The position numbers and the translations under genes were made by a program. DNA of 56,660 bases from Spartobacteria bacterium (GTDB lineage Bacteria > Verrucomicrobiota > Verrucomicrobiia > Chthoniobacterales > UBA10450): assembly GCA_003134765.1 (NCBI GenBank), contig PLCM01000031.1, forward strand, positions 193,540 through 250,199, written 5' to 3'. The stretch's first letter is position 1. Every line of letters starts with the position of its first letter. The notes below the pieces were generated by a model. The model was not told where the DNA came from. It did no database searches and worked only from the letters and a program-made list of their open reading frames with translations. Of the stretch, positions 15,538 to 24,184 are shown piece after piece.

Positions 15538-16434
15538 ATGCACTGGCTGACCGAACCTTTCCGCCATGAGTTCATGTTGCGTGCGCTTTTCGGCTGCGCC
15601 CTGATTGGATTCACCAACGGCGCGTTGAGCGGATTCATCGTCCTGCGGCGGCTCGCGCTCATGGCCGACGCGATGGCGCACTCGCTTCTGCCCGGGGTGG
15701 CGGTCGCGATCATTCTATTTGGTCTCGCGCCGGCCAACTTGTTTTTCGGCGCGCTCGTCGCCGCGCTGCTCGTCGGCCTCGGCGTTCAAATCATTTCCGG
15801 CAGCTCGCGCATTAAAGAGGACACTTCGCTCGGTTTGCTCTTTGCCTGCGCGTTCTCGCTCGGCCTCGTCCTCTTGAGCTTCTCGCCTTCGCAAGTCAAC
15901 GTGACTCACTATCTATTTGGAAACATCCTGGGTCTCTCGGACGACGATCTTTGGATCATCTATTCGATCAGCCTAATTGTGCTTCCACTCCTGGTTTTGT
16001 TTCAGCGACCGCTGCTCCTGCTCATGTTCGAGCCTTCCGTCGCCGCGAGCCAGGGCGTGTTCGTCAGGCCGCTCACCTACATGCTCATGGGCTTGCTCGT
16101 GCTCTCCATGATTTCGTCGCTGCAAGCTGTCGGCGTGGTCCTCGCGCTCGGAATGCTGATCGCTCCCGCCGCTACGATTTACCTCTGCTCCGATTCGTTT
16201 GCCGCCATGTTTTGGGGCGGCGGCATTCTCGGGATGCTCGGATCGTGCGCGGGGTTGGTCGTTTCTTACTGGCTCAATCTTCCGTCCGGCGCCTGCATCG
16301 TCCTCGTGCTCGGCGGCATCTTTTTTGCAGCCTATCTTTTTAGCCCCAGATACGGCGTGCTCTCGAAATTTCTTCGCCGCCGTCATCTTCACGAGGAATC
16401 CCTCGCCCGTTGGGAAGAGCATGCAGACCATTAG
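15538..16434 (+). CDS. Metal ABC transporter permease (ZnuB/MntC family)
   Basis: This 298-residue integral membrane protein is the channel of the importer. The frame is open upstream to 15433 but the ATG at 15538 directly follows the ATPase stop and gives the family's normal N-terminus (F-M-L-R-A-L-F-G-C-A-L-I-G). About eight or nine hydrophobic helices are visible, with the conserved L-A-L-M-A-D-A-M-A-H-S-L-L-P-G-V-A motif near the cytoplasmic loop that docks the ATPase. It is the last gene in the tightly packed run that starts at 4166; downstream lies a decayed copy of the G-H-Y-K-x-G repeat gene. Confidence 0.93.
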   Translation: MHWLTEPFRHEFMLRALFGCALIGFTNGALSGFIVLRRLALMADAMAHSLLPGVAVAIILFGLAPANLFFGALVAALLVGLGVQIISGSSRIKEDTSLGLLFACAFSLGLVLLSFSPSQVNVTHYLFGNILGLSDDDLWIIYSISLIVLPLLVLFQRPLLLLMFEPSVAASQGVFVRPLTYMLMGLLVLSMISSLQAVGVVLALGMLIAPAATIYLCSDSFAAMFWGGGILGMLGSCAGLVVSYWLNLPSGACIVLVLGGIFFAAYLFSPRYGVLSKFLRRRHLHEESLARWEEHADH

Positions 16435-16454
16435 CCGTTCCCTTCTAAATTAAT

Positions 16455-16640
16455 TGGAAAAGACACGTTCCCGAATTTCAACGCCGCGGAGGTCGATGCT
16501 GCACTCAAAGCAGGAAACAATTTGAACCGGATGTATGAGCTCGCCTGTAGGACGCGCCTCCATCGCGAGGGCTCGGCCGGGCATTACAAGACAGGAGGCA
16601 AAGGGCTGAAAATCATAAGACACACGGCTGCACTCATCCG
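16455..16640 (+). pseudogene. Decayed copy of the G-H-Y-K-I-G repeat gene
   Basis: Reading F-P-N-F-N-A-A-E-V-D-A-A-L-K-A-G-N-N-L, this stretch matches residues about 68-120 of the 3198-3629 protein, then G-H-Y-K-T-G-G-K-G-L-K-I-I-R-H. An inserted base and a nearby deleted base shift the frame for about ten codons, and there is no start codon. It fills most of the gap 16435-16726; the remainder (16641-16726) shows nothing I can assign other than the 5' region of the hemerythrin gene. Confidence 0.6.
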
Positions 16641-16726
16641 GATGACAAGATGCTGCGCCCAAGCCCACACCATACCCAGCGAATGCGATTATTGAGCGAA
16701 TCATCACTCCGCCTTCTCTAACCAAT

Positions 16727-17431
16727 ATGAACTCGATCGAGCGCTCCAGCCGTAGAAAATTCATCAAAGCCGGCGGCATTGTCATCGCATCGTCCATGAT
16801 GGCGACCGCGGGCAGCTTGCTCGCGAAAGAGGAAGAAAAGAAGGACAACGAAGTCTCGCCGCCTGAAGACCTGATGCGCGAGCATGGTGTGCTGAAGCGG
16901 ATTCTGCTCGTCTACGGTGAGGCGCTCCGCCGGATGGAAGTAAACGAGGATTTGCCGCCCGAGCCGATTGCCCAATCGGCGAAGATCATCCGCGACTTCG
17001 TCGAGGATTATCACGAGAAGCTGGAGGAAAACTTTCTTTTCCCGCGCTTCAAGAAGGCTAACAAACTGACCGACCTCGTCGATGTGCTCCTGCAGCAGCA
17101 TCAGGGCGGGCGCCGGCTCACGGATATCACGATGCAGTTCGCCACGAATCAGGCGCTGAAGAATCCGGATGACCGTCGCAAGCTTGCCGACTCGATGCGC
17201 CAGTTCATCCGCATGTACAATCCGCACGAGGCGCGCGAGGACACGGTGCTATTCCCAGCCTTTCGCGGCATCGTCAGCGCCCACGAGTTCGACGCGTTAG
17301 GGGAAGATTTCGAAAAGAAGGAAGACGAGCTTTTCGGCGACGATGGGTTTAGGAAGATGGTCGACAAAGTGGCACAGATCGAAAAAGGGCTGGGCATCTA
17401 CGACCTCGCGCAGTTCACGCCGAAAGTGTGA
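16727..17431 (+). CDS. Exported hemerythrin-domain protein
   Basis: This 234-residue protein has a twin-arginine signal (S-R-R-K-F-I-K-A-G-G) and a four-helix hemerythrin HHE domain. Ligand-like positions are R-E-H (about residue 47), D-Y-H-E-K-L-E-E, Q-Q-H-Q-G-G-R and P-H-E-A-R-E-D; the second His of the usual H-x-x-x-H pair is replaced by Arg in Q-H-Q-G-G-R. Such proteins bind a di-iron site and sense or store oxygen, iron or NO. Folding before Tat export fits a metal-loaded protein. The following deacetylase gene starts at or just after its stop. Confidence 0.82.
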   Translation: MNSIERSSRRKFIKAGGIVIASSMMATAGSLLAKEEEKKDNEVSPPEDLMREHGVLKRILLVYGEALRRMEVNEDLPPEPIAQSAKIIRDFVEDYHEKLEENFLFPRFKKANKLTDLVDVLLQQHQGGRRLTDITMQFATNQALKNPDDRRKLADSMRQFIRMYNPHEAREDTVLFPAFRGIVSAHEFDALGEDFEKKEDELFGDDGFRKMVDKVAQIEKGLGIYDLAQFTPKV

Positions 17432-17499
17432 TGATGCGCCCGCTCCCCGGTCACTGCAGCGTGAGGTCTGGCTCAACAATTCCTGTGAGCGTTACCCTG

Positions 17500-18291
17500 A
17501 TGATCTCGCGCCTGATATTGTCTCTTTGTTTTTTTGCGAACGTTGTCGCCGGACAAGCTGCGGATTCGACATTGCCGCGGGATGCTTCGCAGCGGCCTGG
17601 GCCAGCCAAACCATCGGCGTCTCCGGCGAGTCCCAGGGTCAGTTACAGTTCCGTTCACGTTGAAGGGCCTTACGTCGCGATGACATTCGATGATGGCCCG
17701 CATCAGACGCTCACCCCAAAACTGCTGGACCTGCTGGCGCAAAAAAAAATCAAAGCGACCTTCTTCGTGCTGGGCGAAAACGCACAGCGGCATCCCGAAA
17801 TCCTAAAACGCGCTGTCGCTGAGGGACACGAGATCGGCAACCATTCCTGGTCGCATCCCCATCTCGCCAAGCTTTCCGACGAAGCGGTGCGCAGCGAGCT
17901 TCAGCGCACGGACGATGTCATTAGCCAGGCGATCGGTGTGCATCCCCGGATCATGCGTCCCCCTTACGGGGAGCTGACGCCGAAACAACGGCAATGGGTA
18001 AATAGTGAATTCGGTTACAAGATAATCCTATGGGACGTCGATCCGCTCGATTGGAAGGAACCCGGCCCGTCCATTGTCGCGCAGCGGATCATCCACGACA
18101 CGAAGCCGGGATCGATCATGCTTTCCCACGATATTCACGCGCAGACAATCGCCGCGATGCCTGAGGTTTTCGATGCGCTGCTGGCGAAAGGCTTCAAATT
18201 TGTCACAGTCTCCGAGTTACTTTCACGGGCCGCGAGTTCACCGCCTCCGCCAGTTACAGCGAGCCCAACATCCGGAACGCCCCCGCCGTAA
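17500..18291 (+). CDS. Polysaccharide deacetylase (NodB domain)
   Basis: This 263-residue secreted enzyme removes acetyl groups from cell-wall or exopolysaccharide sugars. NodB motifs are complete: T-F-D-D-G-P-H (catalytic Asp pair), N-H-S-W-S-H-P-H (metal His residues), R-P-P-Y-G-E, W-D-V-D-P-L-D-W and L-S-H-D-I-H. The frame is open upstream to a GTG at 17428 overlapping the hemerythrin stop; I prefer the ATG at 17500 because a signal peptide follows directly (I-S-R-L-I-L-S-L-C-F-F-A). The C-terminus is Pro/Ser-rich. It may be cotranscribed with the hemerythrin gene. Confidence 0.88.
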   Translation: MISRLILSLCFFANVVAGQAADSTLPRDASQRPGPAKPSASPASPRVSYSSVHVEGPYVAMTFDDGPHQTLTPKLLDLLAQKKIKATFFVLGENAQRHPEILKRAVAEGHEIGNHSWSHPHLAKLSDEAVRSELQRTDDVISQAIGVHPRIMRPPYGELTPKQRQWVNSEFGYKIILWDVDPLDWKEPGPSIVAQRIIHDTKPGSIMLSHDIHAQTIAAMPEVFDALLAKGFKFVTVSELLSRAASSPPPPVTASPTSGTPPP

Positions 18292-18332
18292 GGGTGGGCG
18301 ACGATGGTGTGTAAGGCTACGCCCTTTATTGA

Positions 18333-18857
18333 ATGAGCCCGGGTATTTTCAGCACCATGGCCACCAAACGGACGAGGGCGCTTCGGCAATCTGTCGCGCC
18401 GCCGGGCGGCCCCAAAGACCGCCAGCTTCGGCGGAAGATCCGACAAGTGCGGCTCAAGATAACGCAGCGCTACCACGCCCTCCACGAGTATGCCCGGATT
18501 TATCACGCTCTCGCGGATGGCGAGGCTAATGGATCGGAACGCAAATTGATCCTACTGTGTCTGGCGGAAGAAGCGGACGTGCATCTCGCACGCGCAGAGG
18601 TGTCCCTGCGAAAGTTTCGGATTGCACACCGTCGTCCCACGGAAACGTGGTCTCGTCGCCTGATTCGCTGGTTTCTCCTGCGTTGGCGGATTAGCTGGAC
18701 CCTCGCACGGCTCGATTGCATGGAAACGCGGCACTCACGCGCGTTGCTCGAAGCTTTGACGCAACTCAGCCGGCTCTGTCGTGTGATTGTCGCCGCCAGG
18801 AGGCAGCCCAATCAATTCTCGACTCGACTTTCATCCCGGCACCGGGATGATCCCTAG
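18333..18857 (+). CDS. Hypothetical helical protein, possibly ferritin-like
   Basis: This 174-residue, very basic helical protein lies between the deacetylase and the Mg2+ ATPase. A stretch E-Y-A-R-I-Y-H-A-L-A-D-G-E followed by L-C-L-A-E-E-A-D-V-H-L-A-R recalls the E-x-x-H helices of ferritin-like/rubrerythrin domains, such as those fused to VIT1-type transporters, but the match is weak and the second metal helix is unclear. An ATG at 18357 is an alternative start. If it belongs with the ATPase it could be a cytoplasmic partner; I cannot assign a function. Confidence 0.5.
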   Translation: MSPGIFSTMATKRTRALRQSVAPPGGPKDRQLRRKIRQVRLKITQRYHALHEYARIYHALADGEANGSERKLILLCLAEEADVHLARAEVSLRKFRIAHRRPTETWSRRLIRWFLLRWRISWTLARLDCMETRHSRALLEALTQLSRLCRVIVAARRQPNQFSTRLSSRHRDDP

Positions 18858-18916
18858 AGTCGAGCGCTTGCAGCCACGGCAAGTAACCTAAAGAGTAAAG
18901 AGAACTTTCATCTTTC

Positions 18917-21583
18917 ATGTTCCGATTTATTTTTTCGGGCAAACTCCATCCCGCCATCCTCCATAAGGCGGTCAAAGCGGCTGCGGCTGCTATTTCAGAG
19001 CATGAGCAGAAACTCATGGAGCTCTGCACGCTGCCGGCCGAGGAAGCGCTGCAGCGTCTTGGCGTGACAGAGTACGGCCTTTCCGACGAGCAAGTTGAAA
19101 CTGCTCGGGAAGAATACGGCAGCAATATTCTCAGTCACAGAAAAGAGGCCGGCATCGTGATGGAGCTCTTGCAGCGCTGCCGCAATCCTCTGGTGATCCA
19201 GCTGCTCGTGATCTGTGTCGTTTCCCTGTTAATGGGAGATGTCCGCGCGGCGACGGTGGTCGGAGCGATGGTCTTGCTCAGCGTTGTGCTGGCATACGTG
19301 CAAGAGCATCGCTCCAGCAAGGCCGTGGAAAAGCTCAACGCCATGGTGCAAACCAACTCTCTGGTGATGCGCGGCGGAAAAGAATATGACATCCCAATAG
19401 CCGCGATTGTTCCGGGAGAGATCGTCATCCTGCAAGCTGGCGCACTTATCCCGGCAGATCTTCGCCTAATCAATGCCAAGGATTTTTTCGTAAGTCAGTC
19501 CTCCCTAACCGGCGAATCCATGCCGGTGGAGAAACATGCCGAGCCGGCGGATGTAACCGGCCGGGGCGTTATCGAGTTGCAAAACGCATGTTTCCAAGGG
19601 AGCAATGTTGTGAGCGGTACCGCTCGCGGGCTGGTCGTCAACACTGGGAGCAGGACTCACTTCGGTTCGATAGCCGAAAAGCTTTCGGGACAGCGGGCGC
19701 AGACGAGTTTTGACAAAGGCATCGCCGGTTTCACATGGCTGATGATCCGCTTCATGGTCGTCATGGTCGCGATCGTCTTTTTGATCGTCGGCGTGACCAA
19801 GCACGACTGGGCTGAAGCTCTCCTTTTCGCCCTCTCGGTGGCTGTGGGACTGACGCCGGAAATGCTTCCGATGATTGTGACGGTGAACCTTTCCAAAGGC
19901 GCCATGGCCATGTCGAGGAAGAAGGTCATCGTGAAGCGACTGAACTCGATTCAGAACTTCGGCGCCATCGATATTCTCTGCACCGACAAGACGGGCACCC
20001 TGACGCAAGATCGCGTGATTCTCGAAAAAGCTGTGGATGTCACCAACCGTGATAGCGATGACGTCCTGCGCTACGCCTACATGAACAGTTACTATCAAAC
20101 CGGGTTGCGTAACCTCCTGGACCGTTCGGTCCTTTCGCATAGCGATCTGGATGTGGAGCGCGGTTGCAAGAAAGTGGATGAAATTCCTTTCGATTTTCAA
20201 CGCAAACGCATGTCGGTCGCCGTGGATTACCAGGGCGACCACGTGCTGATCTGCAAGGGTGCGGTGGAAGACATTTACAAGGCCTGCACGCATTACCAGA
20301 TCGATGAGGAAATTCATCTAATGATTGACCTCATCAAAGATGATCTCCTGGAAGAGTATGAAGAATTGAGTCGGGACGGTTACCGCGTGCTCGGAATCGC
20401 CTACCGCGAATTTCCGCAAAGCAAGCAGGTATTTTCAGTTGCTGACGAAAGCGATTTGATTTTGCTCGGCTACATAGCTTTTCTCGATCCGCCCAAAGGC
20501 TCCGCCGCAAAGGCCATCGCCTCGCTCAAGCAGTATGGTGTCGTCACGAAGATTCTAACTGGTGATAACGCGCTGGTGACCCGGAAGATTTGCAAGGATG
20601 TCGGACTGGATGAACAAGAGGTCATCACCGGCGACAGGCTTCTCGGCCTGGATGAAACGCAACTGGGCGAGTTGGCGGAAAAGAACAACGTGTTTGCCCG
20701 TTTGTCTCCGTCGCAAAAGGAGAACATTATTACCGCCCTGCAAAAACGCGGCCATGTAGTTGGCTATATGGGCGACGGCATCAACGACGCTCTTTCGATG
20801 CGCGCGGCGGACGTTGGCATTTCTGTCGATACGGCGGTCGATGTCGCGAAGGAATCGGCCGACATCATTCTTCTGGAAAAAAGTCTCCTCGTGCTTGAGG
20901 ACGGTATCATTGAAGGCAGAAAGGTGTTCGGCAACATCATCAAATATATCCGCATGGGCGCCAGTTCGAACTTTGGAAACATGTTCAGCGTGGTCGGCGG
21001 AAGCTATTTTCTCCCTTTCCTTCCGATGGCGCCGATTCAGATCTTGCTTAACAACCTGCTTTACGATGCATCCCAAGTCGGCATTCCAGCAGACCATGTC
21101 GATGAAGAATACCTCAAGACCCCTCGCAGGTGGAACATTGCTAATATCCGTCGCTTTATGGTTTTCATCGGGCCGATGAGTTCGATCTTCGACTACGCGA
21201 CGTTCTTTCTCATGCTCTACTTTTTTAACTGCAAACTCTACTCCCATGATGCGACTACTCCGGAAATGAAAACGTATTATGAAAGCCTGTTTCACACTGG
21301 CTGGTTTGTAGAGTCGATTTTGACACAAACGCTCATCGTTCACATTATCAGAACCAATCGGATCCCCTTTCTTCAAAGCATCGCCAGCCCACTCCTGCTC
21401 CTGACAACAATCATTGTTATGATCGCGGGCGCCGTTCTTCCGTATCTGCCGATCGGGACTTATTTCGGCTTCGTTCCGCTGCCGGCCAGTTTCTGGATAT
21501 GGATCGCTGGATTCCTTCTTTGCTATTCGGTGCTAACCCATTCGGTTAAAGTCTGGTTCCACCGAAAATACGGAATAGATTAA
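18917..21583 (+). CDS. mgtA: Magnesium-transporting P-type ATPase
   Basis: This 888-residue pump belongs to the P3B MgtA/MgtB group that imports Mg2+. It has the N-terminal cation-ATPase domain (G-L-S-D-E-Q-V-E-T-A-R-E-E-Y-G-S-N), T-G-E-S-M-P-V, D-K-T-G-T-L-T (Asp at residue 357), K-G-A-V-E-D nucleotide site, M-G-D-G-I-N-D-A and the MgtA-type segment N-N-L-L-Y-D-A-S-Q-V-G-I-P. The closing membrane helices are intact. Length matches the family (about 900). It is one base upstream of the EIIA-like gene, so the two are cotranscribed. No obvious Mg-sensing leader is visible in the 59 bases upstream. Confidence 0.93.
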   Translation: MFRFIFSGKLHPAILHKAVKAAAAAISEHEQKLMELCTLPAEEALQRLGVTEYGLSDEQVETAREEYGSNILSHRKEAGIVMELLQRCRNPLVIQLLVICVVSLLMGDVRAATVVGAMVLLSVVLAYVQEHRSSKAVEKLNAMVQTNSLVMRGGKEYDIPIAAIVPGEIVILQAGALIPADLRLINAKDFFVSQSSLTGESMPVEKHAEPADVTGRGVIELQNACFQGSNVVSGTARGLVVNTGSRTHFGSIAEKLSGQRAQTSFDKGIAGFTWLMIRFMVVMVAIVFLIVGVTKHDWAEALLFALSVAVGLTPEMLPMIVTVNLSKGAMAMSRKKVIVKRLNSIQNFGAIDILCTDKTGTLTQDRVILEKAVDVTNRDSDDVLRYAYMNSYYQTGLRNLLDRSVLSHSDLDVERGCKKVDEIPFDFQRKRMSVAVDYQGDHVLICKGAVEDIYKACTHYQIDEEIHLMIDLIKDDLLEEYEELSRDGYRVLGIAYREFPQSKQVFSVADESDLILLGYIAFLDPPKGSAAKAIASLKQYGVVTKILTGDNALVTRKICKDVGLDEQEVITGDRLLGLDETQLGELAEKNNVFARLSPSQKENIITALQKRGHVVGYMGDGINDALSMRAADVGISVDTAVDVAKESADIILLEKSLLVLEDGIIEGRKVFGNIIKYIRMGASSNFGNMFSVVGGSYFLPFLPMAPIQILLNNLLYDASQVGIPADHVDEEYLKTPRRWNIANIRRFMVFIGPMSSIFDYATFFLMLYFFNCKLYSHDATTPEMKTYYESLFHTGWFVESILTQTLIVHIIRTNRIPFLQSIASPLLLLTTIIVMIAGAVLPYLPIGTYFGFVPLPASFWIWIAGFLLCYSVLTHSVKVWFHRKYGID

Positions 21584-21584
21584 C

Positions 21585-22379
21585 ATGAGAAGCCTTCTCG
21601 ATGCCCTACAGGCTGGCCGCTTGATTGAATTAGCGGACAACCACAAGATCAAGGCGCTGGAATATCTAGCTGCGCTAATTGAGGCTATTCCAGACATTGG
21701 AGTCGAAGGAGGTATCACGGAAAACGTGCTGGCGCGCGAACACGTGCACAATACAGGCATAGGCAAAGGTTGGGCTTGTCCGCACGCGCGCGCTCCGCAA
21801 GATGGCGAACTGGTTTGCGCCGTGGGCTGGAGTCCCACTGGCATCGACTACGGTGCGCCTGACAACGCACCGGTGCATCTCCTAGTCATGTATTTTGTGC
21901 CGGAAGGGCAGAAACATGCCTATCTCAAAGAGATTTCCTCGCTCGCCAAAGCGATCAAAACGCAGGTCGCGCTACAGGATCTCAAATCATTGACAGATCT
22001 CGGAGAAGTCCGCGACCGCCTGCTCGACGCGATCCATGTCGCCTTGGAATCGACAACGCCCGACGCAAGAGCACGGATGATCCAGCTTGAAGTTAGGCAT
22101 GCCGCTGCTCACGAACTTGGCTTGCCCCTTGAACTCGCTCGCTTCATCATTCCACTCTCTATTCTGGCAATTCCTGGCGCCAAGCCAGTTATCCTGTGTC
22201 AGGATCGGGAAATGGTGCATGCACTGGAGTCACAGGATGAGCTAGCTTCCCACCTCGTTCAAAATGGTCGCACGGAGCACCAAGGAATCCAGATCTTGCT
22301 TCGATCTTCTTCCAATTTTCAGCCAGACCGCGTTCTTTACGACTGTCTGGCATTCAGACCAGCAAAGAACGCTTCCTAG
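21585..22379 (+). CDS. PTS EIIA (PtsN-like) domain protein linked to mgtA
   Basis: This 264-residue protein begins with a PTS_EIIA_2 (PtsN/EIIA-Ntr type) domain over residues about 1-150; the phosphorylatable His is His67 in G-K-G-W-A-C-P-H-A-R, and V-H-L-L-V-M-Y-F-V-P is a core strand. A C-terminal extension (about 165-264) of unknown fold is not present in PtsN. It starts two bases after the mgtA stop. EIIA-Ntr proteins regulate ion transport (potassium is best known), so a role in controlling the Mg2+ pump is a reasonable inference. Confidence 0.8.
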   Translation: MRSLLDALQAGRLIELADNHKIKALEYLAALIEAIPDIGVEGGITENVLAREHVHNTGIGKGWACPHARAPQDGELVCAVGWSPTGIDYGAPDNAPVHLLVMYFVPEGQKHAYLKEISSLAKAIKTQVALQDLKSLTDLGEVRDRLLDAIHVALESTTPDARARMIQLEVRHAAAHELGLPLELARFIIPLSILAIPGAKPVILCQDREMVHALESQDELASHLVQNGRTEHQGIQILLRSSSNFQPDRVLYDCLAFRPAKNAS

Positions 22380-22404
22380 GTTCTGGAATTCCGTCCGTCG
22401 TAAA

Positions 22405-22491
22405 ATGGGTCCAGAAGGAGCGGGACATTACAAAATCGGCGCCAAAGGACTGAAGATCATCCAGCACGCAACCGTTCTCAAGACCAACTAG
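22405..22491 (+). pseudogene. Decayed 3' copy of the G-H-Y-K-I-G repeat gene
   Basis: Only the last about 25 codons are recognisable: G-A-G-H-Y-K-I-G-A-K-G-L-K-I-I-Q-H-A, ending at a TAG at 22489-22491. The upstream part of the gene is missing, having been replaced by the 3' part of the EIIA gene. It faces the dmeF-type gene, which ends three bases later on the other strand. The same order (repeat gene, then dmeF 3' end in opposite orientation) is preserved as a scar at 3.5-3.63 kb. Confidence 0.6.
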
Positions 22492-22493
22492 CC

Positions 22494-23447
22494 GATCGCG
22501 GGAGCCGGCTCGTGGTCATGACACCGCTGAGTCTCGATCGTGACGTGGACCAGCTCCTCATGCTCGCGCAAGAGGGCGCGATAGGTCTCACAGGACTTCG
22601 GGTCATGAGCCACGATGGAAACGATCGCGGCGAATTTGCCGCTGCCTACCTGCCAGACGTGCAGATCGGTCACGATCGAATCCCCATCGCTTTCGATCGC
22701 GCGATGGATTTCGTCCGGTAAATCGGAACTGGCGGGCGTCACGTCGAGCAAGACCGCTCCAGAATCGCGCAAAAGCGTGAAAGCCCAGGAGAAGACGACG
22801 CCACTCCCGACGATGCCCACGACGGGATCCAGCCACGCCCAGCCGAAAAACTTGCCCGAGGTCAGTGCGCTGATCGCCAGCACACTCGTAAAGGCGTCCG
22901 CCAGAACATGAATGTAGGCCGCTCGCAAATTGAGATCGTGGTGATGAACGTGGCCCGTTTCGGTGTCGCCGCCATGCGAATGATGGTGATGCGGATCATC
23001 TTTCAGGAGGAAAGCGCAGACCAGGTTTACGCAAAGTCCTAACGCCGCGATTCCAATCGCTTCGTTGAAATGAATCGTGAGCGGAGAAAAAAGCCGATGG
23101 ACCGATTCGCCCGCCATCGCGACCGCGATCATTGCCAGGACAATGGCGCTCGAGAACCCTCCCAGCACCCCGATCTTTCCGGTCCCAAAGCTGAAACGCG
23201 CGTCGCTCGCGTGCCGGCGCGTAAAATGATAAGCCAGCGCCGCCATCACAAACGCGATCGCGTGCGTGCTCATATGCCAGCCGTCGGCCAGCAAGGCCAT
23301 CGAGTGCGACATCACCCCGGCCGTTATCTCCAGCAGCATCATCGCGATCGTGATCGCGATCACCGCCCGCGTGCGCTTCTCCGCGCGAGAGAAGTCGTGG
23401 GCGAAATCGTGCGAATGTCGAAAGCGTCCGTGGTCGGTTTGATGCAT
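22494..23447 (-). CDS. dmeF: Cation diffusion facilitator, DmeF type (Co/Ni/Zn efflux)
   Basis: This 317-residue CDF carrier exports divalent cations in exchange for protons. The ATG at 23447 is preferred over an upstream start at 23483 because M-H-Q-T-D-H-G-R-F-R-H-S-H begins the typical His-rich N-terminus. Transport-site motifs are S-H-S-M-A-L-L-A-D-G-W-H-M-S-T-H-A in the second helix and H-V-L-A-D-A-F-T-S-V in the fifth. A His-rich loop (D-D-P-H-H-H-H-S-H-G) joins helices four and five, and the C-terminal cytoplasmic domain ends in a His/Asp tail. Highest similarity is to DmeF of cobalt/nickel resistance; no RcnR/DmeR regulator gene is nearby. Confidence 0.9.
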
Positions 23448-23581
23448 TCCCCTGAAGATTAGCGCCAAATTCCAGAATTTCATATCAGTGGCCGCGGCGC
23501 GTTTAACACATAGGCCCGGCAGAACGGATCGGAGCGCACGGACTTTTCGGCATCATCACCGAAGATTGAGCCGCGCGCTTT

Positions 23582-23635
23582 GGTAGGGACGGCGCGCTGC
23601 GCTGTCCGCGGACGCCGCAGCGCGGCGTCCCTACC
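23582..23635. repeat. Palindromic repeat, family A copy 1
   Basis: An inverted repeat of arms G-G-T-A-G-G-G-A-C with a GC-rich, C-G-C-T-G-C-containing middle, closing in C-C-C-T-A-C-C. A longer relative sits at 54110-54184. It lies in the divergent gap between the dmeF gene and the small Cys/His protein and is the first palindromic repeat met from the left. Confidence 0.75.
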
Positions 23636-23692
23636 TTAATTCGGCTCGCGAACGTTGTTGACGCCACTCAAGCCGGTCAGCAAGCTTCGAGC

Positions 23693-24073
23693 GTGACGGC
23701 GCGCATCGGGCATGCAGTTGTGGTCCTGGCATTGTGCCTGTCGATCGGCGCGCATTGGGTCGTCCTCCAATCCGTCGCGTGGGGGACGATGGTTGTGCGA
23801 TATTCACAGCAGGTTTCCCTCACCCAAGCTGTCGCCCACACTTTCGATGGCGACCATCCGTGCAGCCTCTGCAAACGCATCTCCGCGGCGCAGCATTCTG
23901 AGAAGAAACGCGACGCGCAATCTGTGACGCTCAAGCCCGATCTGATCTGCGCAACGCGCCGCATTATCCTCCTGCCACGCTCCGCTGATTTCCTTTTTCC
24001 CGGGCTGAAAGTGAACGCCTCACTCTTGGCCCATTCTCCGCCCACTCCTCCGCCGCGTTCCGAGCCTGTCTAG
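23693..24073 (+). CDS. Small exported Cys/His protein (DUF2946-like)
   Basis: This 126-residue protein starts at a GTG, has a hydrophobic N-terminal segment (residues about 7-30) and a mid-protein metal-like motif H-T-F-D-G-D-H-P-C-S-L-C-K-R-I. Its tail, L-A-H-S-P-P-T-P-P-P, echoes the H-A-P-P endings of the proteins at 514-828 and 3713-4033, so it is probably a distant third member of that family. It is followed by an outer-membrane barrel gene with a C-D-L-C-G-C motif, a pairing similar to that of the first two copies with a TonB receptor. Confidence 0.6.
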   Translation: MTARIGHAVVVLALCLSIGAHWVVLQSVAWGTMVVRYSQQVSLTQAVAHTFDGDHPCSLCKRISAAQHSEKKRDAQSVTLKPDLICATRRIILLPRSADFLFPGLKVNASLLAHSPPTPPPRSEPV

Positions 24074-24184
24074 CCCAGGCGAAAAAGAGGTCGCGCCGTG
24101 CGTATGCACGATCCGCCGCCTCCCCGCATTCCACCGGGTCTGGCCCGCCGTTGATGGCTGCCATTCCCTTTCCGGAGAAGTCCC

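Noticed and set aside
18858..18916. Magnesium riboswitch or leader before mgtA
   Set aside because: The gap is only 59 bases, too short for a known M-box, and no conserved structure was visible.
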